A stretch of DNA of 64,000 nt from Rhizobium lentis (GCF_017352135.1 NZ_CP071454.1:1816001-1880000); one strand, 5' to 3'. Positions 38,953 to 49,064 are shown, numbered from the stretch's first letter. Made by a program: numbers and translations. The notes: generated by a model not told the origin, from the letters alone.

Positions 38953-40739
38953 GCCGCGGGATCGAGGGGCAGGGCGAGGATAAAGCGCGCGCCGAGCACC
39001 TGTCCGCTTTCGGCGTCCGTAATATTTTCTGCCCGGAGCGATCCGCCATGCGCCTCGGCGATCTGGCGGCTGATCGAAAGTCCGAGGCCAGAATTCTGCC
39101 CGAAACCTTCCGATTCCGGCCGATCCGTATAGAAGCGCTCGAAGATACGGTCGATATTTTCCGCTTGGATGCCGGGGCCGTTGTCTTCGATCGTGGTGAC
39201 GCAGCGCGACCGTGTCCGCATCAGCCGCACGGTAATCTTGCCGTCCTTTTCAGGTACGAAGGAGCGGGCGTTCTCAATCAGATTCGTGACGATCTGGCCG
39301 ATGCGTAGATCGTGACCGTTGACGAGGAAGCGCGTCTTGATGTTCGGCTTGCGTTCGATCTTATAGTCGATCTCCACCTGCTTCTTGCTGCCACGGATCT
39401 GGCGTGACACTTCGATCAGGTCGCGCAGCAGCACTTCCATGTCGATCGAAGCGGCATCGACGCGTGCCAGTTCGGCATCGAGGCGCGAAGCGTCGGAAAT
39501 GTCGCTGATCAGGCGGTCGAGACGGCGCACGTCGTGCTGGATGACGTCAAGCAGCCGTTTCTTGGAATCCTCCGACCTGGCGAGCGGCAGTGTTTCGACG
39601 GCACTGCGGAGCGACGTCAGCGGGTTTTTGAGTTCGTGGCTGACATCGGCGGCAAAGCTCTCGATCGCGTCGATACGGTCATAAAGGGCTGTCGTCATCT
39701 CGCGCAATGCGATGGAGAGGTTGCCGATTTCGTCCTGGCGAGCGGAAAAGTCCGGAATTTGCTCACGTGTCTTGGCGCCGCGGCGAACGCGGATGGCGGC
39801 AGCCGAAAGCCGGCGCAGCGGATTGGCGATCGTCGATGAGAGCACCAGCGACAGCAATACGTTGACGAGCGTCGCCACACCGAAGACGCGCATGATGGCC
39901 AGTCGTTCGGCATGAACGATATTGTCGATATCGCCCGCCTGCGTCGACAACAGCAGCACGCCGAGTACGGCGCGGAAGCGCTGGATCGGCACGGCGACGG
40001 AAACGATGAGTTCGCCTTTCTCGGTGGTGCGCACGACCGCGCCGCGCACACCGGTCAGCGCGTTCATGACTTCGGGATAGATCGAGCCGTCGCCACCTGG
40101 TGCTTCCTTATAGAGCGGCAGGTTGCCGGGCTGCAGCGCCTTGTTGAACAGTGTCGCGAACCAGTCGCTCCACGTCTGTTTTTCTTCCTCAACCGGCGGC
40201 AGGTCGAAGCGCAGCACCTGGCCACGCGAATAAAGGTGACGCGAATCGAGCAGCAGGTTGGCGTCGGCATCGAAGATGCGGGCGCGCGTACGCGTCGGCG
40301 AGATCAGCCGGCGCAGGACAGGCGCGACCTTCTCGGGATCGATCGGAAATTCCAGATCCTCGTCATTCGGCACCGGGGTGATGCTCTGGCCGGCTTGCAG
40401 CTCGAGCAGTTTCTGCGGATCGATGGTGATCGAGTTCGTGTCGACCGACGCGGAGGCCGAAACGGCGCCGGCGATGATTTCGCCCTGCGTCAGAAGGCTT
40501 TCGGCGCGGGCGTCGATCAAGCCCTCGCGAAACTGGTTGAGATAGAGGATGCCGCCGACGAGCACCACCAGCGCGACGAGGTTGAAGAACAGGATTCGCC
40601 GCGTCAGGCTCGAAAACACCGCATTGCCGAAGATGCGGCGGATCAGCGTGAAGGGATGAGACCAACGGCGGGCCCGGACGCGACGGGTGCTCACGCCCTC
40701 CGCATCGTCCAAATCCCTTTCCTGCACCAACTGTGCCAA
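38949..40739 (-). CDS. chvG: Sensor histidine kinase ChvG (ExoS)
   Basis: Membrane sensor of the ChvG-ChvI system, which controls acid response, exopolysaccharide, motility and symbiosis in rhizobia and agrobacteria. The 596-residue protein has two membrane segments (about 49-69 and 280-300) around a periplasmic sensor, a HAMP domain, the H-box ADVSHELKNPLTSLR and HATPase boxes ending in GFGQNSGLGLSISRQIA. The start is TTG at 40739, eight bases after AAGGG. It follows chvI after 77 bases. Confidence 0.94.
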   Translation of the reverse strand: MAQLVQERDLDDAEGVSTRRVRARRWSHPFTLIRRIFGNAVFSSLTRRILFFNLVALVVLVGGILYLNQFREGLIDARAESLLTQGEIIAGAVSASASVDTNSITIDPQKLLELQAGQSITPVPNDEDLEFPIDPEKVAPVLRRLISPTRTRARIFDADANLLLDSRHLYSRGQVLRFDLPPVEEEKQTWSDWFATLFNKALQPGNLPLYKEAPGGDGSIYPEVMNALTGVRGAVVRTTEKGELIVSVAVPIQRFRAVLGVLLLSTQAGDIDNIVHAERLAIMRVFGVATLVNVLLSLVLSSTIANPLRRLSAAAIRVRRGAKTREQIPDFSARQDEIGNLSIALREMTTALYDRIDAIESFAADVSHELKNPLTSLRSAVETLPLARSEDSKKRLLDVIQHDVRRLDRLISDISDASRLDAELARVDAASIDMEVLLRDLIEVSRQIRGSKKQVEIDYKIERKPNIKTRFLVNGHDLRIGQIVTNLIENARSFVPEKDGKITVRLMRTRSRCVTTIEDNGPGIQAENIDRIFERFYTDRPESEGFGQNSGLGLSISRQIAEAHGGSLRAENITDAESGQVLGARFILALPLDPAA

Positions 40740-40816
40740 TGACAGGCCCTTTCGAAGGGTAGGGCCGGGTGGACCGGCCGGCGACCCTCAATCGTCTCTT
40801 GCCGCGCCGCGAGGCG

Positions 40817-41572
40817 TCAGGCTGCTTCGCGGAAGCGGTATCCCACTCCGTAGAGCGTTTCAATCATATCAAAGTCGGTATCGACCATCTTGAATTTCTT
40901 GCGCAGCCGCTTGATGTGGCTGTCGATGGTCCGGTCGTCGACATAGACCTGTTCGTCATAGGCTGCATCCATCAGCGCGTCGCGGCTCTTGACGACCCCG
41001 GGGCGCTGCGCCAGCGAATGCAGAATCAGGAACTCGGTCACCGTCAGCGTCACGGCTTCGCCTTTCCAGGTGCAGGTATGGCGCTCCTGGTCCATGACCA
41101 ACTGCCCGCGCTCCAGCGAGCGGGCCTGCTGCACCGCGCCGGCCTTCGGCGTGCCGCTGGGGCTCGTGCCGCCGGCGGCGGCGGCTTCGCGGCTCGAGGC
41201 GCGCCGCAGGACGGCGCGGACGCGCTCTACCAGCAGGCGCTGCGAGAACGGCTTGGTGATGAAATCATCCGCGCCCATTTTCAGGCCGAAAAGCTCGTCG
41301 ATCTCCTCGTCCTTGGAGGTGAGGAAGATGACCGGAATATCCGACTTCTGCCGCAGGCGGCGCAGCAGTTCCATGCCGTCCATGCGCGGCATCTTGATGT
41401 CGAAGATCGCCAGCTGCGGCGGTCGCGCCAGAAGGCCGTCGAGCGCCGAGGCACCGTCTGTATAGGTCTCGACCTTATATCCTTCGGCCTCCAGTGCGAT
41501 CGACACCGAGGTGAGGATGTTGCGGTCGTCGTCAACGAGCGCGATTGTCGGCATGGTGTTGGTCTCCGTCAT
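40817..41572 (-). CDS. chvI: Response regulator ChvI (OmpR family)
   Basis: DNA-binding partner of ChvG. The receiver domain has the phosphorylated aspartate in [15 protein letters not shown] and the lysine in [12 protein letters not shown]; the winged-helix output domain includes [15 protein letters not shown] linker rich in Ala, Ser and Gly joins them. The start [16 protein letters not shown] (41572, 251 residues) is given; MPTIALV at 41554 is equally good and closer to the S. meliloti form. It is divergent from pckA across 320 bases. Confidence 0.94.
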   Translation of the reverse strand: MTETNTMPTIALVDDDRNILTSVSIALEAEGYKVETYTDGASALDGLLARPPQLAIFDIKMPRMDGMELLRRLRQKSDIPVIFLTSKDEEIDELFGLKMGADDFITKPFSQRLLVERVRAVLRRASSREAAAAGGTSPSGTPKAGAVQQARSLERGQLVMDQERHTCTWKGEAVTLTVTEFLILHSLAQRPGVVKSRDALMDAAYDEQVYVDDRTIDSHIKRLRKKFKMVDTDFDMIETLYGVGYRFREAA

Positions 41573-41892
41573 CAGTGCGCAGTCTCCCGGATTTTGGTCG
41601 TCCCCAGGCGGTCTCAGTGACCGGATGCGCTTATGGAGGATAAAGGTGGAACAAATTGTGGCAAAGATAAAGGGGAGGATTGTTGTTAAATTCGCGAGCA
41701 ACCATAAGTCGTGCGTCAAAATGTTTCAACGCGAGCACTTCAAACGATTTAAAAAGAACGCGATAAATTTAAATCGATTAATTATTTGATATTACTGTAT
41801 TTTCTCAATTACAGTCTATTGTCTTTTAAAATTTCTCCCCGTATTTCTAGCTTAGTTTTAACGGCAACGAGCCTGAGCAAAGGGAACTAGCC
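41573..41892. promoter_or_regulatory. Divergent control region chvI / pckA
   Basis: No protein gene is seen in these 320 bases. The left part should hold the chvI promoter. From about 41690 to 41860 it is strongly AT-rich for this chromosome. It contains a near-palindrome centred on CG (AAATCGATTA, 41771-41780), the symmetry expected for a LacI-family operator, and an inverted repeat ACTGTA / TACAGT (41794-41799 and 41810-41815). pckA in S. meliloti is controlled by the LacI-type regulator PckR; linking that protein to this site is inference. AGGGA at 41881 is the pckA ribosome site. Confidence 0.5.
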
Positions 41893-43503
41893 ATGGAAAA
41901 GTTCGGAGTTCATAACCCGGCAACGGAGCTTGCAACGGTTGGATTGGGCGGCGCAGCCAGCGTTCGCTACAACTTTTCCGCCGCTGCACTCTATGAGGAA
42001 TCGATCCGCCGGGGTGAAGCCGAACTGACCGCTCAAGGCGCGCTCAGAGCCATTACCGGCCAGCATACAGGTCGTTCGCCGCGCGACAAATTCGTCGTTC
42101 GCGACGCCAATACCGACGGCGAAATCTGGTGGGACAACAACAAGCCGCTCTCGCCGGAGCATTTTGCCCTGCTGCGCGACGACATGCTGGCCCATGCCGC
42201 CGGCAAGGACCTGTTCGTCCAGGATCTCGTCGGCGGTGCCGAGGAAGGCCACGCCCTGCCGACCCGCGTCGTCACCGAATTTGCCTGGCATTCGCTGTTC
42301 ATCCGCAATCTGCTGATCCGCCCCGAAGCCGCTGCACTGCCGAGCTTCGTGCCGAAGCTGACGATCATCGATCTGCCGAGCTTCAAGGCCGACTCGGCGC
42401 GCCACGGCTGCCGTTCGGAAACAGTGATCGCCTGCGACCTTACCAATGGCCTCGTCCTCATCGGCGGCACCTCTTATGCAGGCGAAATGAAAAAGTCTGT
42501 TTTCACCGTGCTCAACTACCTGCTGCCGGCAAAGGGGGTGATGCCGATGCACTGCTCGGCCAATGTCGGCCCGGACGGCGATGCGGCAGTCTTCTTCGGC
42601 CTGTCCGGCACCGGCAAGACGACGCTGTCGGCCGATCCGGCGCGCACGCTGATCGGCGATGACGAACATGGCTGGAGCGAAAACGGCATCTTCAACTTCG
42701 AAGGCGGCTGCTACGCCAAGACCATCCGTCTCTCGGCCGAAGCCGAGCCGGAAATCTATGCGACGACGCAGCGCTTCGGCACCGTGCTCGAAAACGTCGT
42801 GCTGAACGAAAACCGCGAGCCCGATTTCGATGACGGCTCGCTGACCGAAAATACCCGCTGCGCCTATCCGATGCATTTCATCCCGAACGCCTCGGAAACC
42901 GGCCGGGCCGGACATCCGAAGACGATCATCATGCTGACCGCTGATGCCTTTGGCGTCATGCCGCCGATTGCACGCCTGACGCCCGATCAGGCGATGTATC
43001 ACTTCCTTTCCGGTTACACCGCCAAGGTGGCCGGCACCGAAAAGGGTGTCGTCGAGCCGGAAGCGACCTTCTCCACCTGCTTCGGCGCACCCTTCATGCC
43101 GCGGCATCCGGCCGAATACGGTAATCTGCTCAAGGAGCTGATCGGCCGCCACGGCGTCGAGTGTTGGCTTGTCAACACCGGCTGGACCGGCGGCGCCTAC
43201 GGCACCGGCAAACGCATGCCGATCAAGGCGACGCGCGCCCTTCTGGCCGCGGCCCTCAGCGGCAGACTCGGCCAGGTCGAATTCCGTACGGATCCGAACT
43301 TCGGTTTTGCTGTACCGGTTTCCGTCAATGGCGTCGACGGCGGCATTCTCGATCCGCGCTCGACCTGGGCCGACAAGGCAGCCTATGACGCACAGGCCGA
43401 AAAGCTGGTTTCGATGTTCATCGCCAACTTCGCCAAGTTCGAAAACCATGTCGACGGCGGCGTCCGCGACGCGGCTCCCGGTGTGAAGGTCGCGGCCGAA
43501 TAA
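41893..43503 (+). CDS. pckA: Phosphoenolpyruvate carboxykinase (ATP)
   Basis: Converts oxaloacetate to PEP with ATP, the gateway of gluconeogenesis needed for growth on C4-dicarboxylates. The 536-residue protein has [16 protein letters not shown] (kinase-1a loop), [18 protein letters not shown] with the metal-binding residues, and [15 protein letters not shown]. Length is normal. It stands alone on plus, with a terminator after a palindromic repeat. Confidence 0.97.
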   Translation: MEKFGVHNPATELATVGLGGAASVRYNFSAAALYEESIRRGEAELTAQGALRAITGQHTGRSPRDKFVVRDANTDGEIWWDNNKPLSPEHFALLRDDMLAHAAGKDLFVQDLVGGAEEGHALPTRVVTEFAWHSLFIRNLLIRPEAAALPSFVPKLTIIDLPSFKADSARHGCRSETVIACDLTNGLVLIGGTSYAGEMKKSVFTVLNYLLPAKGVMPMHCSANVGPDGDAAVFFGLSGTGKTTLSADPARTLIGDDEHGWSENGIFNFEGGCYAKTIRLSAEAEPEIYATTQRFGTVLENVVLNENREPDFDDGSLTENTRCAYPMHFIPNASETGRAGHPKTIIMLTADAFGVMPPIARLTPDQAMYHFLSGYTAKVAGTEKGVVEPEATFSTCFGAPFMPRHPAEYGNLLKELIGRHGVECWLVNTGWTGGAYGTGKRMPIKATRALLAAALSGRLGQVEFRTDPNFGFAVPVSVNGVDGGILDPRSTWADKAAYDAQAEKLVSMFIANFAKFENHVDGGVRDAAPGVKVAAE

Positions 43504-43510
43504 GAAGGAG

Positions 43511-43575
43511 CAATTCCAGCAAAAGTGTGCAGCGGTTTTGCCAGGCAAAGCGCGAAGCGCTTTTGCCGGGAATTG
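43511..43575. repeat. Palindromic intergenic repeat after pckA
   Basis: Outer arms CAATTCC (43511-43517) and GGAATTG (43569-43575) enclose AGCAAAAGTGTGCAGCGG and a second hairpin, GGCAAAGCGC against GCGCTTTTGCC. It shares the CAAAAG-GTG-AGCGGTTTTGC core with the repeat at 17785-17885, so both belong to one Rhizobium repeat group. Confidence 0.65.
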
Positions 43576-43602
43576 CGTTAAACAGACTCTCTGACTCACG
43601 TG

Positions 43603-43631
43603 AAACCCGGCATCGCAGGATCCCGGGTTTT
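43603..43631 (+). terminator. Terminator of pckA
   Basis: Stem AAACCCGG / CCGGGTTT (43603-43610 and 43623-43630) with a 12-base loop and a short T-run, 100 bases after the pckA stop. Confidence 0.65.
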
Positions 43632-43683
43632 CTCACGGCGGCCCATGTTTTCAATTGGCTGCCGATATGAGATAGAACGCCGC

Positions 43684-44121
43684 ATGGCCAGCGACGCACT
43701 CTACATCGATGACAGGATCACCATCGCAGGATGGGAACTGACGGAACAGTTCGTTCTTGCGGGCGGCCCCGGCGGGCAGAATGTCAACAAGGTCTCGACC
43801 GCGGTCCAGCTGTTCTTCAACATTCCGAATTCGCCGTCTCTTAACGATCGCGTCAAGGCCAATGCGATCAAGCTTGCCGGCCGGCGCATGTCGAAAGAGG
43901 GCGTCCTGATGATCGAGGCGAGCCGCTTTCGCAGCCAGGACCGCAACCGCGAGGATGCGCGCGACCGATTGAAGGAACTCATTCTCGAGGCCGCCAAGCC
44001 GCCGCCGCCGCCGCGTAAGAAGACCAAGCCCACCAAGGGCTCGGTCGAGCGTCGCCTGAAGGAAAAATCCGGCCGCTCCGAAGTTAAGAAAATGCGCGGC
44101 CGCCCCGGTGGCGGCGAATGA
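43684..44121 (+). CDS. arfB: Peptidyl-tRNA hydrolase ArfB (ribosome rescue)
   Basis: Codon-independent release factor that frees ribosomes stalled at the end of broken mRNA. The catalytic GGQ is in LAGGPGGQNVNKVSTAV. The C-terminal tail is very basic (about residues 103-145, starting KPPPPPRKKTKPTKG), as expected for insertion in the mRNA channel. The start MASDALYIDD (145 residues) was preferred over an in-frame start at 43600, which lies in the pckA terminator. alkB follows at once. Confidence 0.93.
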   Translation: MASDALYIDDRITIAGWELTEQFVLAGGPGGQNVNKVSTAVQLFFNIPNSPSLNDRVKANAIKLAGRRMSKEGVLMIEASRFRSQDRNREDARDRLKELILEAAKPPPPPRKKTKPTKGSVERRLKEKSGRSEVKKMRGRPGGGE

Positions 44122-44122
44122 T

Positions 44123-44734
44123 ATGACCGGCCTGATGAACGGCATCCGCCATCTCCCCGGCTACCTCGACCGCGCGCGCCAGGAGGCATTGGTGGCGGTG
44201 ATCCGCGCCGTCGTCGCCGAGGCGCCGCTCTATGTGCCTGTTATGCCCGGTACCGGTAAGCCGATGTCGGTGCGCATGACCAATTGCGGGCCGCTCGGCT
44301 GGGTGACCGACAAGGCGCGCGGCTATCGCTACCAGCCGACGCACCCGGAAACGGGGAGGCCCTGGCCCGACATGCCGCAGCAATTGCTCGATATCTGGGA
44401 TGACGTTTCAGACTACGACAAGCCGCCGGAAGCCTGCCTCGTCAATTTCTACGCCGACGACGCGCGCATGGGCCTGCATCAGGACAGGGACGAGGAGGAT
44501 CTGCAGGCGCCAGTAGTCTCGATCTCGCTCGGCAACAGCTGCCTCTTCCGCGTTGGCGGCCTCAACCGCAACGATCCCACGCTGTCTTTCAAGCTTTCGA
44601 GCGGCGACGTGGTCGTTCTCGGCGGTGAGGGAAGGCTTTGTTTTCACGGCGTCGACCGTATCCATCCGGCGACCTCGACGCTGCTCAGGAACGGCGGCCG
44701 CATCAATCTGACGCTGCGCCGGGTCCGTGCTTGA
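44123..44734 (+). CDS. alkB: Alpha-ketoglutarate-dependent dealkylase AlkB
   Basis: Fe(II)/2-oxoglutarate dioxygenase that removes 1-methyladenine and 3-methylcytosine from nucleic acids. The iron ligands are in GLHQDRDE (HxD) and CFHGVDRI, and the 2-oxoglutarate arginine is in RINLTLRRVR at the C-terminus. Residues about 48-60 (MSVRMTNCGPLGW) are a typical AlkB substrate segment. Start at ATG 44123; a GTG at 44108 would overlap arfB. It converges with coaA. Confidence 0.93.
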   Translation: MTGLMNGIRHLPGYLDRARQEALVAVIRAVVAEAPLYVPVMPGTGKPMSVRMTNCGPLGWVTDKARGYRYQPTHPETGRPWPDMPQQLLDIWDDVSDYDKPPEACLVNFYADDARMGLHQDRDEEDLQAPVVSISLGNSCLFRVGGLNRNDPTLSFKLSSGDVVVLGGEGRLCFHGVDRIHPATSTLLRNGGRINLTLRRVRA

Positions 44735-44748
44735 AAATTGATTGCCTG

Positions 44749-45744
44749 CTATAGTTTTCGCAGCGCAACCTGCTCGATCAGATGATCCTTGCCCTTCTTC
44801 AGGATGAGATCGGCCCGCGGCCGCGTCGGCAGGATGTTTTGCCGCAGGTTTTTCAGGTTGATGTTCGTCCAAAGATCCTCGGCGATTTCGAGCGCTTCGG
44901 CGTCGGTGATCGAGGCATAACGATGGAAATAGGAGTTCGGGTCGCGGAAAGCGGTCTCGCGAAGCCGCATGAAGCGGGTGACATACCAGTTGTGGATCTG
45001 GTCTTCCGCGGCATCGATATAGATCGAGAAATCGAAGAAGTCGGATACCATCGGCACGATCTTGCCGTCGGCTGGCAGGTCGCGCGATTGCAGCACGTTG
45101 ATGCCTTCGAAGATCAGGATATCGGGCCGGTCGACGATCTTGTATTCGTCCGGCAGCACGTCGTAGACGAGGTGCGAATAGCTCGGCGCCTTCACGTCAG
45201 GCCGTCCCGCCTTGATCGCCGAGAGGAAGCGCAGGATCGCCGCCGTGTCATAGCTTTCCGGAAAACCCTTGCGCTGCATCAGTCTTTCCCGCTGCAGCAC
45301 GGCGTTCGGATGCAGGAAGCCGTCCGTGGTGACGAGATCGACCTTCGGGCTCGAAGGCCAGCGGCCCAGGAGCTCCTTGAGGATACGCGCCGTGGTCGAT
45401 TTTCCCACAGCGACCGAGCCGGCGATTCCGATGACAAAGGGTGTCTTCGTCACGTCGGAGAGGCTGAGGAAGCGGTTGCGCTGCTCGAACAGCAGTTGCG
45501 AGGATTCGACATGCGACGAGAGCAGACGCGACAGCGAGAGGTAGATGCGCCGGACCTCGTCGAGATCGATCGGGTCGCCCATCGAGCGCAGCCGTTTGAC
45601 CTCGTCGCCGGTCAGCGTCAGCGGCGTGTCCGCCCGAAATTGCGCCCATTGCTCGGAAGAGAAGAAATGGTAGGGCGAATAGGATTCCGACTGGAAGTGA
45701 TCCAATATCTCCGGCACCCCGATAATCTCAGTCGCGATACTCAT
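44749..45744 (-). CDS. coaA: Pantothenate kinase (type I)
   Basis: First enzyme of coenzyme A synthesis. The P-loop is [15 protein letters not shown] and the family segments [22 protein letters not shown] and [14 protein letters not shown] are present. Length of 331 residues is usual. Its start overlaps hisE by four bases and it is the last gene of the his-containing run. Confidence 0.95.
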   Translation of the reverse strand: MSIATEIIGVPEILDHFQSESYSPYHFFSSEQWAQFRADTPLTLTGDEVKRLRSMGDPIDLDEVRRIYLSLSRLLSSHVESSQLLFEQRNRFLSLSDVTKTPFVIGIAGSVAVGKSTTARILKELLGRWPSSPKVDLVTTDGFLHPNAVLQRERLMQRKGFPESYDTAAILRFLSAIKAGRPDVKAPSYSHLVYDVLPDEYKIVDRPDILIFEGINVLQSRDLPADGKIVPMVSDFFDFSIYIDAAEDQIHNWYVTRFMRLRETAFRDPNSYFHRYASITDAEALEIAEDLWTNINLKNLRQNILPTRPRADLILKKGKDHLIEQVALRKL

Positions 45745-46064
45745 GAACTCTGCCGGCTGGCCTTTTCCTTGAGACCGGACTGCGCGGTTCTGCGCTCGAG
45801 CTCGGCCATCACATTCTCTAACGGTATTTCAGCAATCTTCAATACGACCAAAAGGTGATAGAGCACATCGGCGGCTTCATAGGTCAGATTGTCGCGGTCG
45901 CCGGTGACCGCCGCCATCACGGCTTCGATCGCCTCTTCACCAAGCTTCTTCGCCGCCTTCGGCTGGCCGGCGGCCACGAGTTTGGCGGTCCAGGATTGCT
46001 CCGGTGAGGCCTTCGACCGTTCTTCGACGATGCTTTCGAGGTCGGAAAGGGAAAATCCGCTCAT
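45741..46064 (-). CDS. hisE: Phosphoribosyl-ATP pyrophosphatase
   Basis: Second step of histidine synthesis, removing pyrophosphate from PR-ATP. All-alpha MazG-like protein of 107 residues with [14 protein letters not shown] and [13 protein letters not shown]. It is a stand-alone HisE, not fused to HisI. The start [10 protein letters not shown] was chosen; 15 extra upstream residues in the open frame overlap the hisF-hisE gap. It lies 17 bases after hisF. Confidence 0.94.
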   Translation of the reverse strand: MSGFSLSDLESIVEERSKASPEQSWTAKLVAAGQPKAAKKLGEEAIEAVMAAVTGDRDNLTYEAADVLYHLLVVLKIAEIPLENVMAELERRTAQSGLKEKASRQSS

Positions 46065-46081
46065 ATCTGCGCTTTCAGAAT

Positions 46082-46870
46082 TCAGTCGAGACGCATGTCG
46101 ATGCCGCACTTCGACATATAGTGCTTCGCCTCGCTGACGGAATAGGTGCCGAAGTGGAAGATCGACGCGGCGAGCACGGCATTGGCGTGGCCCTCCTTCA
46201 CCCCGGCGACGAGATCGTCGAGGTCGCCGACGCCGCCCGAGGCGATCACCGGCACGCGCACCGCATCGGCAATCGTCCGCGTCAGTTCCAGATCATAACC
46301 GACCTTGGTGCCGTCGCGGTCCATCGAGGTGACCAGCAACTCGCCGGCACCGCGCGCCACCATCTTCTGGGCGAACTCAACCGCATCGATGCCGGTCGCG
46401 TTGCGGCCGCCATGCGTATAGATCTCCCAGGCGCTGAGATTGTCGCCGCCGACCGCCTGCGTGCGCCGGCGTTTGGCATCGATCGAGACCACGATGCACT
46501 GATCGCCGAACTTGTCGGCCGCCTCGGCAACGAAATCGGGATTGCTGACGGCTGCCGAATTGATCGACACCTTGTCGGCGCCGCACAGCAGCAGCTTGCG
46601 GATATCGGCGATGGTTCTCACTCCGCCGCCGACGGTCAACGGCATGAAGCATTGCTCGGCCGTGCGCGATACGACATCGAAGATCGTCTCGCGATTGTCC
46701 GAGGACGCGGTGATGTCGAGGAAGCAGAGTTCGTCGGCGCCGGCGGCGTCATAGGCCTTCGCCGCTTCGACCGGGTCGCCGGCATCGACGAGATTGAGAA
46801 AGTTGACGCCCTTGACGACGCGGCCGTCCTTGACGTCGAGGCAGGGGATGACACGGGCTTTGAGGGTCAT
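46082..46870 (-). CDS. hisF: Imidazole glycerol phosphate synthase, cyclase subunit
   Basis: Forms IGP and AICAR from PRFAR using ammonia from HisH. The (beta/alpha)8 barrel has the catalytic aspartate in [14 protein letters not shown], the phosphate loop VGGGVRTI and [11 protein letters not shown]. Length is 262 residues. It overlaps hisA by one base. Confidence 0.96.
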   Translation of the reverse strand: MTLKARVIPCLDVKDGRVVKGVNFLNLVDAGDPVEAAKAYDAAGADELCFLDITASSDNRETIFDVVSRTAEQCFMPLTVGGGVRTIADIRKLLLCGADKVSINSAAVSNPDFVAEAADKFGDQCIVVSIDAKRRRTQAVGGDNLSAWEIYTHGGRNATGIDAVEFAQKMVARGAGELLVTSMDRDGTKVGYDLELTRTIADAVRVPVIASGGVGDLDDLVAGVKEGHANAVLAASIFHFGTYSVSEAKHYMSKCGIDMRLD

Positions 46871-47616
46871 TATGCGGTTTCCTTTGCCCTGCTGGCCTTG
46901 ATCAACGCCAGCGCTTCCGCCGGGTCGATGCGGCCGTCATAGAGCGCACGGCCTGAAATCGCGCCTTCGAGCTTTCGTGCGTCGGGCTGCAGCATGCGTT
47001 TGATGTCTTCGATGGAGGCAAGGCCGCCCGCGGCGATGACGGGAATGGAGACGGCATCGGCAAGCTCCAGCGTCGAGCTCCAGTTGATGCCGGTCAAGAT
47101 GCCGTCGCGGTCTATATCGGTATAGATGATCGCGGCGACGCCGGCGCCCTCGAATTTCCGGGCAAGCTCGATGATGCCGAGTTCCGAAGCCTCCGCCCAA
47201 CCCTCGACCGCCACCTTGCCGCCCTTGGCGTCGATGCCGACGGCAACCTGGTCCGGAAATTGCCGGCAGGCCTCGATGACCAGATCAGGATTTCTGACCG
47301 CGACGGTGCCGAGAATGACGCGCCGCAGTCCGCGAGACAGCCAGGCCTCGATATGATCGAGCGTACGGATGCCGCCGCCGAGCTGTACTGGATTTTTCGT
47401 CGCCTTCAGAATCGCCTCGACGGCATCGCCATTGGCCGAATGTCCCGCAAAAGCGCCGTCGAGATCGACCACGTGCAGCCATTCGAAACCCTGCTCTTCG
47501 AACGATTTCGCCTGGGCGGCCGGATCGGTGTTGTAGACCGTCGCCTGCTGCATGTCGCCGAGCTTCAGGCGGACGCATTGGCCGCCCTTCAGGTCGATCG
47601 CGGGAAAAAGGATCAT
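46870..47616 (-). CDS. hisA: ProFAR isomerase
   Basis: Amadori isomerase of histidine synthesis. The catalytic aspartates are in [14 protein letters not shown] and [11 protein letters not shown], and phosphate loops in [10 protein letters not shown] and [10 protein letters not shown]. Length is 248 residues. It is followed by hisF and preceded, six bases away, by the tail-anchored hypothetical gene. Confidence 0.96.
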   Translation of the reverse strand: MILFPAIDLKGGQCVRLKLGDMQQATVYNTDPAAQAKSFEEQGFEWLHVVDLDGAFAGHSANGDAVEAILKATKNPVQLGGGIRTLDHIEAWLSRGLRRVILGTVAVRNPDLVIEACRQFPDQVAVGIDAKGGKVAVEGWAEASELGIIELARKFEGAGVAAIIYTDIDRDGILTGINWSSTLELADAVSIPVIAAGGLASIEDIKRMLQPDARKLEGAISGRALYDGRIDPAEALALIKASRAKETA

Positions 47617-47622
47617 GTCGTC

Positions 47623-48180
47623 TTACGTCCGTAGAGTGGTCGATAGCGTCAGCGCATTCCACGCATCTACGATATCCGAGCGGAAAAAGACAGCGGCAAT
47701 GGCGGCCGCGGCCAAAAGCAGGAGAAGCAGCAGGGCGACGGTGAAGCCGGCACGGACCTGGCGCCAGAAACCGAAACGTCTCTTTACCGATGTCTCGATC
47801 TCGCGCACCCGTCGCAAGGCGTCGCTGTTGACGGCGGCAAGCCGGATCTCCGGCTCCATCGCCTCGACATAGGTCTCGGCATAACTCGAAAGTATATGCG
47901 AGGCACGGTCGCGCAGCGTGTTGCGCAGGTCGGTGGAGAAATAGTTGCTGGAAACGGCGGCAAGCTCGGCCTCGTTGGGCGATCGGCCGGCGTTGCGCTT
48001 GCGATAGCTGACGACGAAATCGCGTTTCTGTCGTTCGTAAAGCGCGTAGGCAAGCAGGCCGATCAGATCGTCTTCGCCTTCGATATAGAATTCCAGCACG
48101 GCTTCGGTGATGTCGTCGGCATTGATGCCGTTGGCGCGCAGCTGCGAATTCTCGTTGCCGGCAAGGAATTCATGGATCAT
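47623..48180 (-). CDS. Uncharacterised protein with C-terminal membrane anchor
   Basis: I do not recognise this family. The 185-residue protein has a soluble, mostly helical N-terminal part (about 1-140, acidic at first, then with an Arg/Lys-rich section) and one strong membrane segment at about 145-165 (FTVALLLLLLLAAAAIAAVF), close to the C-terminus, so it is probably tail-anchored with its bulk in the cytoplasm. It overlaps the upstream 63-residue gene by four bases and sits six bases before hisA, so it is co-transcribed with histidine genes. No enzyme motif is visible. Confidence 0.75.
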   Translation of the reverse strand: MIHEFLAGNENSQLRANGINADDITEAVLEFYIEGEDDLIGLLAYALYERQKRDFVVSYRKRNAGRSPNEAELAAVSSNYFSTDLRNTLRDRASHILSSYAETYVEAMEPEIRLAAVNSDALRRVREIETSVKRRFGFWRQVRAGFTVALLLLLLLAAAAIAAVFFRSDIVDAWNALTLSTTLRT

Positions 48181-48368
48181 CGGTCCAGCCTTTCTTTCAA
48201 TGCCTTTGCCGCATTGGAAAGCGCTCTTTTATGGATGGTTGTGTCGACGCGGCGAATGATCGTTCCATCGGGAAGCCGGATGTCCGAGAAGGCAGGCAAG
48301 CCCTCTCTGGAGGGTCGCAGCGTATAGAACACCTTGCCTGGTTTTCGCGAAGCCGGCATCGAGCGCAC
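48177..48368 (-). CDS. Small conserved-looking protein in the his operon
   Basis: A 63-residue basic protein (start MRSMPASRKPGKVFY) with the segment DIRLPDGTIIRRVDTTIHKR. No membrane segment or known motif. I believe it is real because its stop overlaps the next start as ATGA and its composition is protein-like; an overlapping frame (48197-48388) is Cys/Arg-rich and looks like a shadow. The start may be the second methionine. Confidence 0.6.
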   Translation of the reverse strand: MRSMPASRKPGKVFYTLRPSREGLPAFSDIRLPDGTIIRRVDTTIHKRALSNAAKALKERLDR

Positions 48369-48411
48369 TCCTGTTCCGCCCTTTCCATAAAGGGAAAATA
48401 AGGCGGGGGTA

Positions 48412-49062
48412 TTACGGGTTCCAGCGCAGGAAATTCGCGATCAGGGCGAGGCCGAGCTTCTGGCTTTTTTCAGGGTGAAACTGGGCGCCAGCCATGTTGT
48501 CGCGCCCGACGAGGGCGGTCATCGGGCCGCCATAGTCGACGGTCGCAATGACATCCTCTGCATTTTCGGCGGCAAGATGGTAGGAATGGACGAAATAGGC
48601 GTGCAGTCCCTGCGGGCCTGTGGGAATACCGTCGAAGAGCGGGTGCTCGCGCCTGAGGTCCAGCGTATTCCAGCCGATCTGCGGGATCTTGAGCGCGGGA
48701 TCGTCAGGCGTTATCTCGACGACGTCGCCGGATATCCAGCCGAAGCCCTTGGTCACGGTCTTTTCAAGACCGCGCGAGGACATCAGCTGCATGCCGACGC
48801 AGATGCCGAGAAACGGTCGCGCCTTCTTCTCGACCGCCTCGATCAGTACGTCGGTCATTCCGGGCACGGCATCGAGGCCACGCCGGCAATCGGCATAGGC
48901 GCCGACGCCGGGAAGCACGATGCGGTCGGCCGCGGCAACATCCTCCGCCTTGTCGGTGAGATCGATATGCGCATCGATACCCGCCTCACGGGCGGCGCGT
49001 TCGAAAGCCTTGGTCGCCGAACGCAGGTTGCCGGAACCGTAATCGATAATTGCGACGCGCAT
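48412..49062 (-). CDS. hisH: Imidazole glycerol phosphate synthase, glutaminase subunit
   Basis: Class I glutamine amidotransferase that feeds ammonia to HisF. The nucleophile is in [11 protein letters not shown], the histidine in AQFHPEKSQ, and the N-terminus [15 protein letters not shown] is typical. Length is 216 residues. It lies two bases after the DUF2628 gene. Confidence 0.95.
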   Translation of the reverse strand: MRVAIIDYGSGNLRSATKAFERAAREAGIDAHIDLTDKAEDVAAADRIVLPGVGAYADCRRGLDAVPGMTDVLIEAVEKKARPFLGICVGMQLMSSRGLEKTVTKGFGWISGDVVEITPDDPALKIPQIGWNTLDLRREHPLFDGIPTGPQGLHAYFVHSYHLAAENAEDVIATVDYGGPMTALVGRDNMAGAQFHPEKSQKLGLALIANFLRWNP

Positions 49063-49064
49063 CG

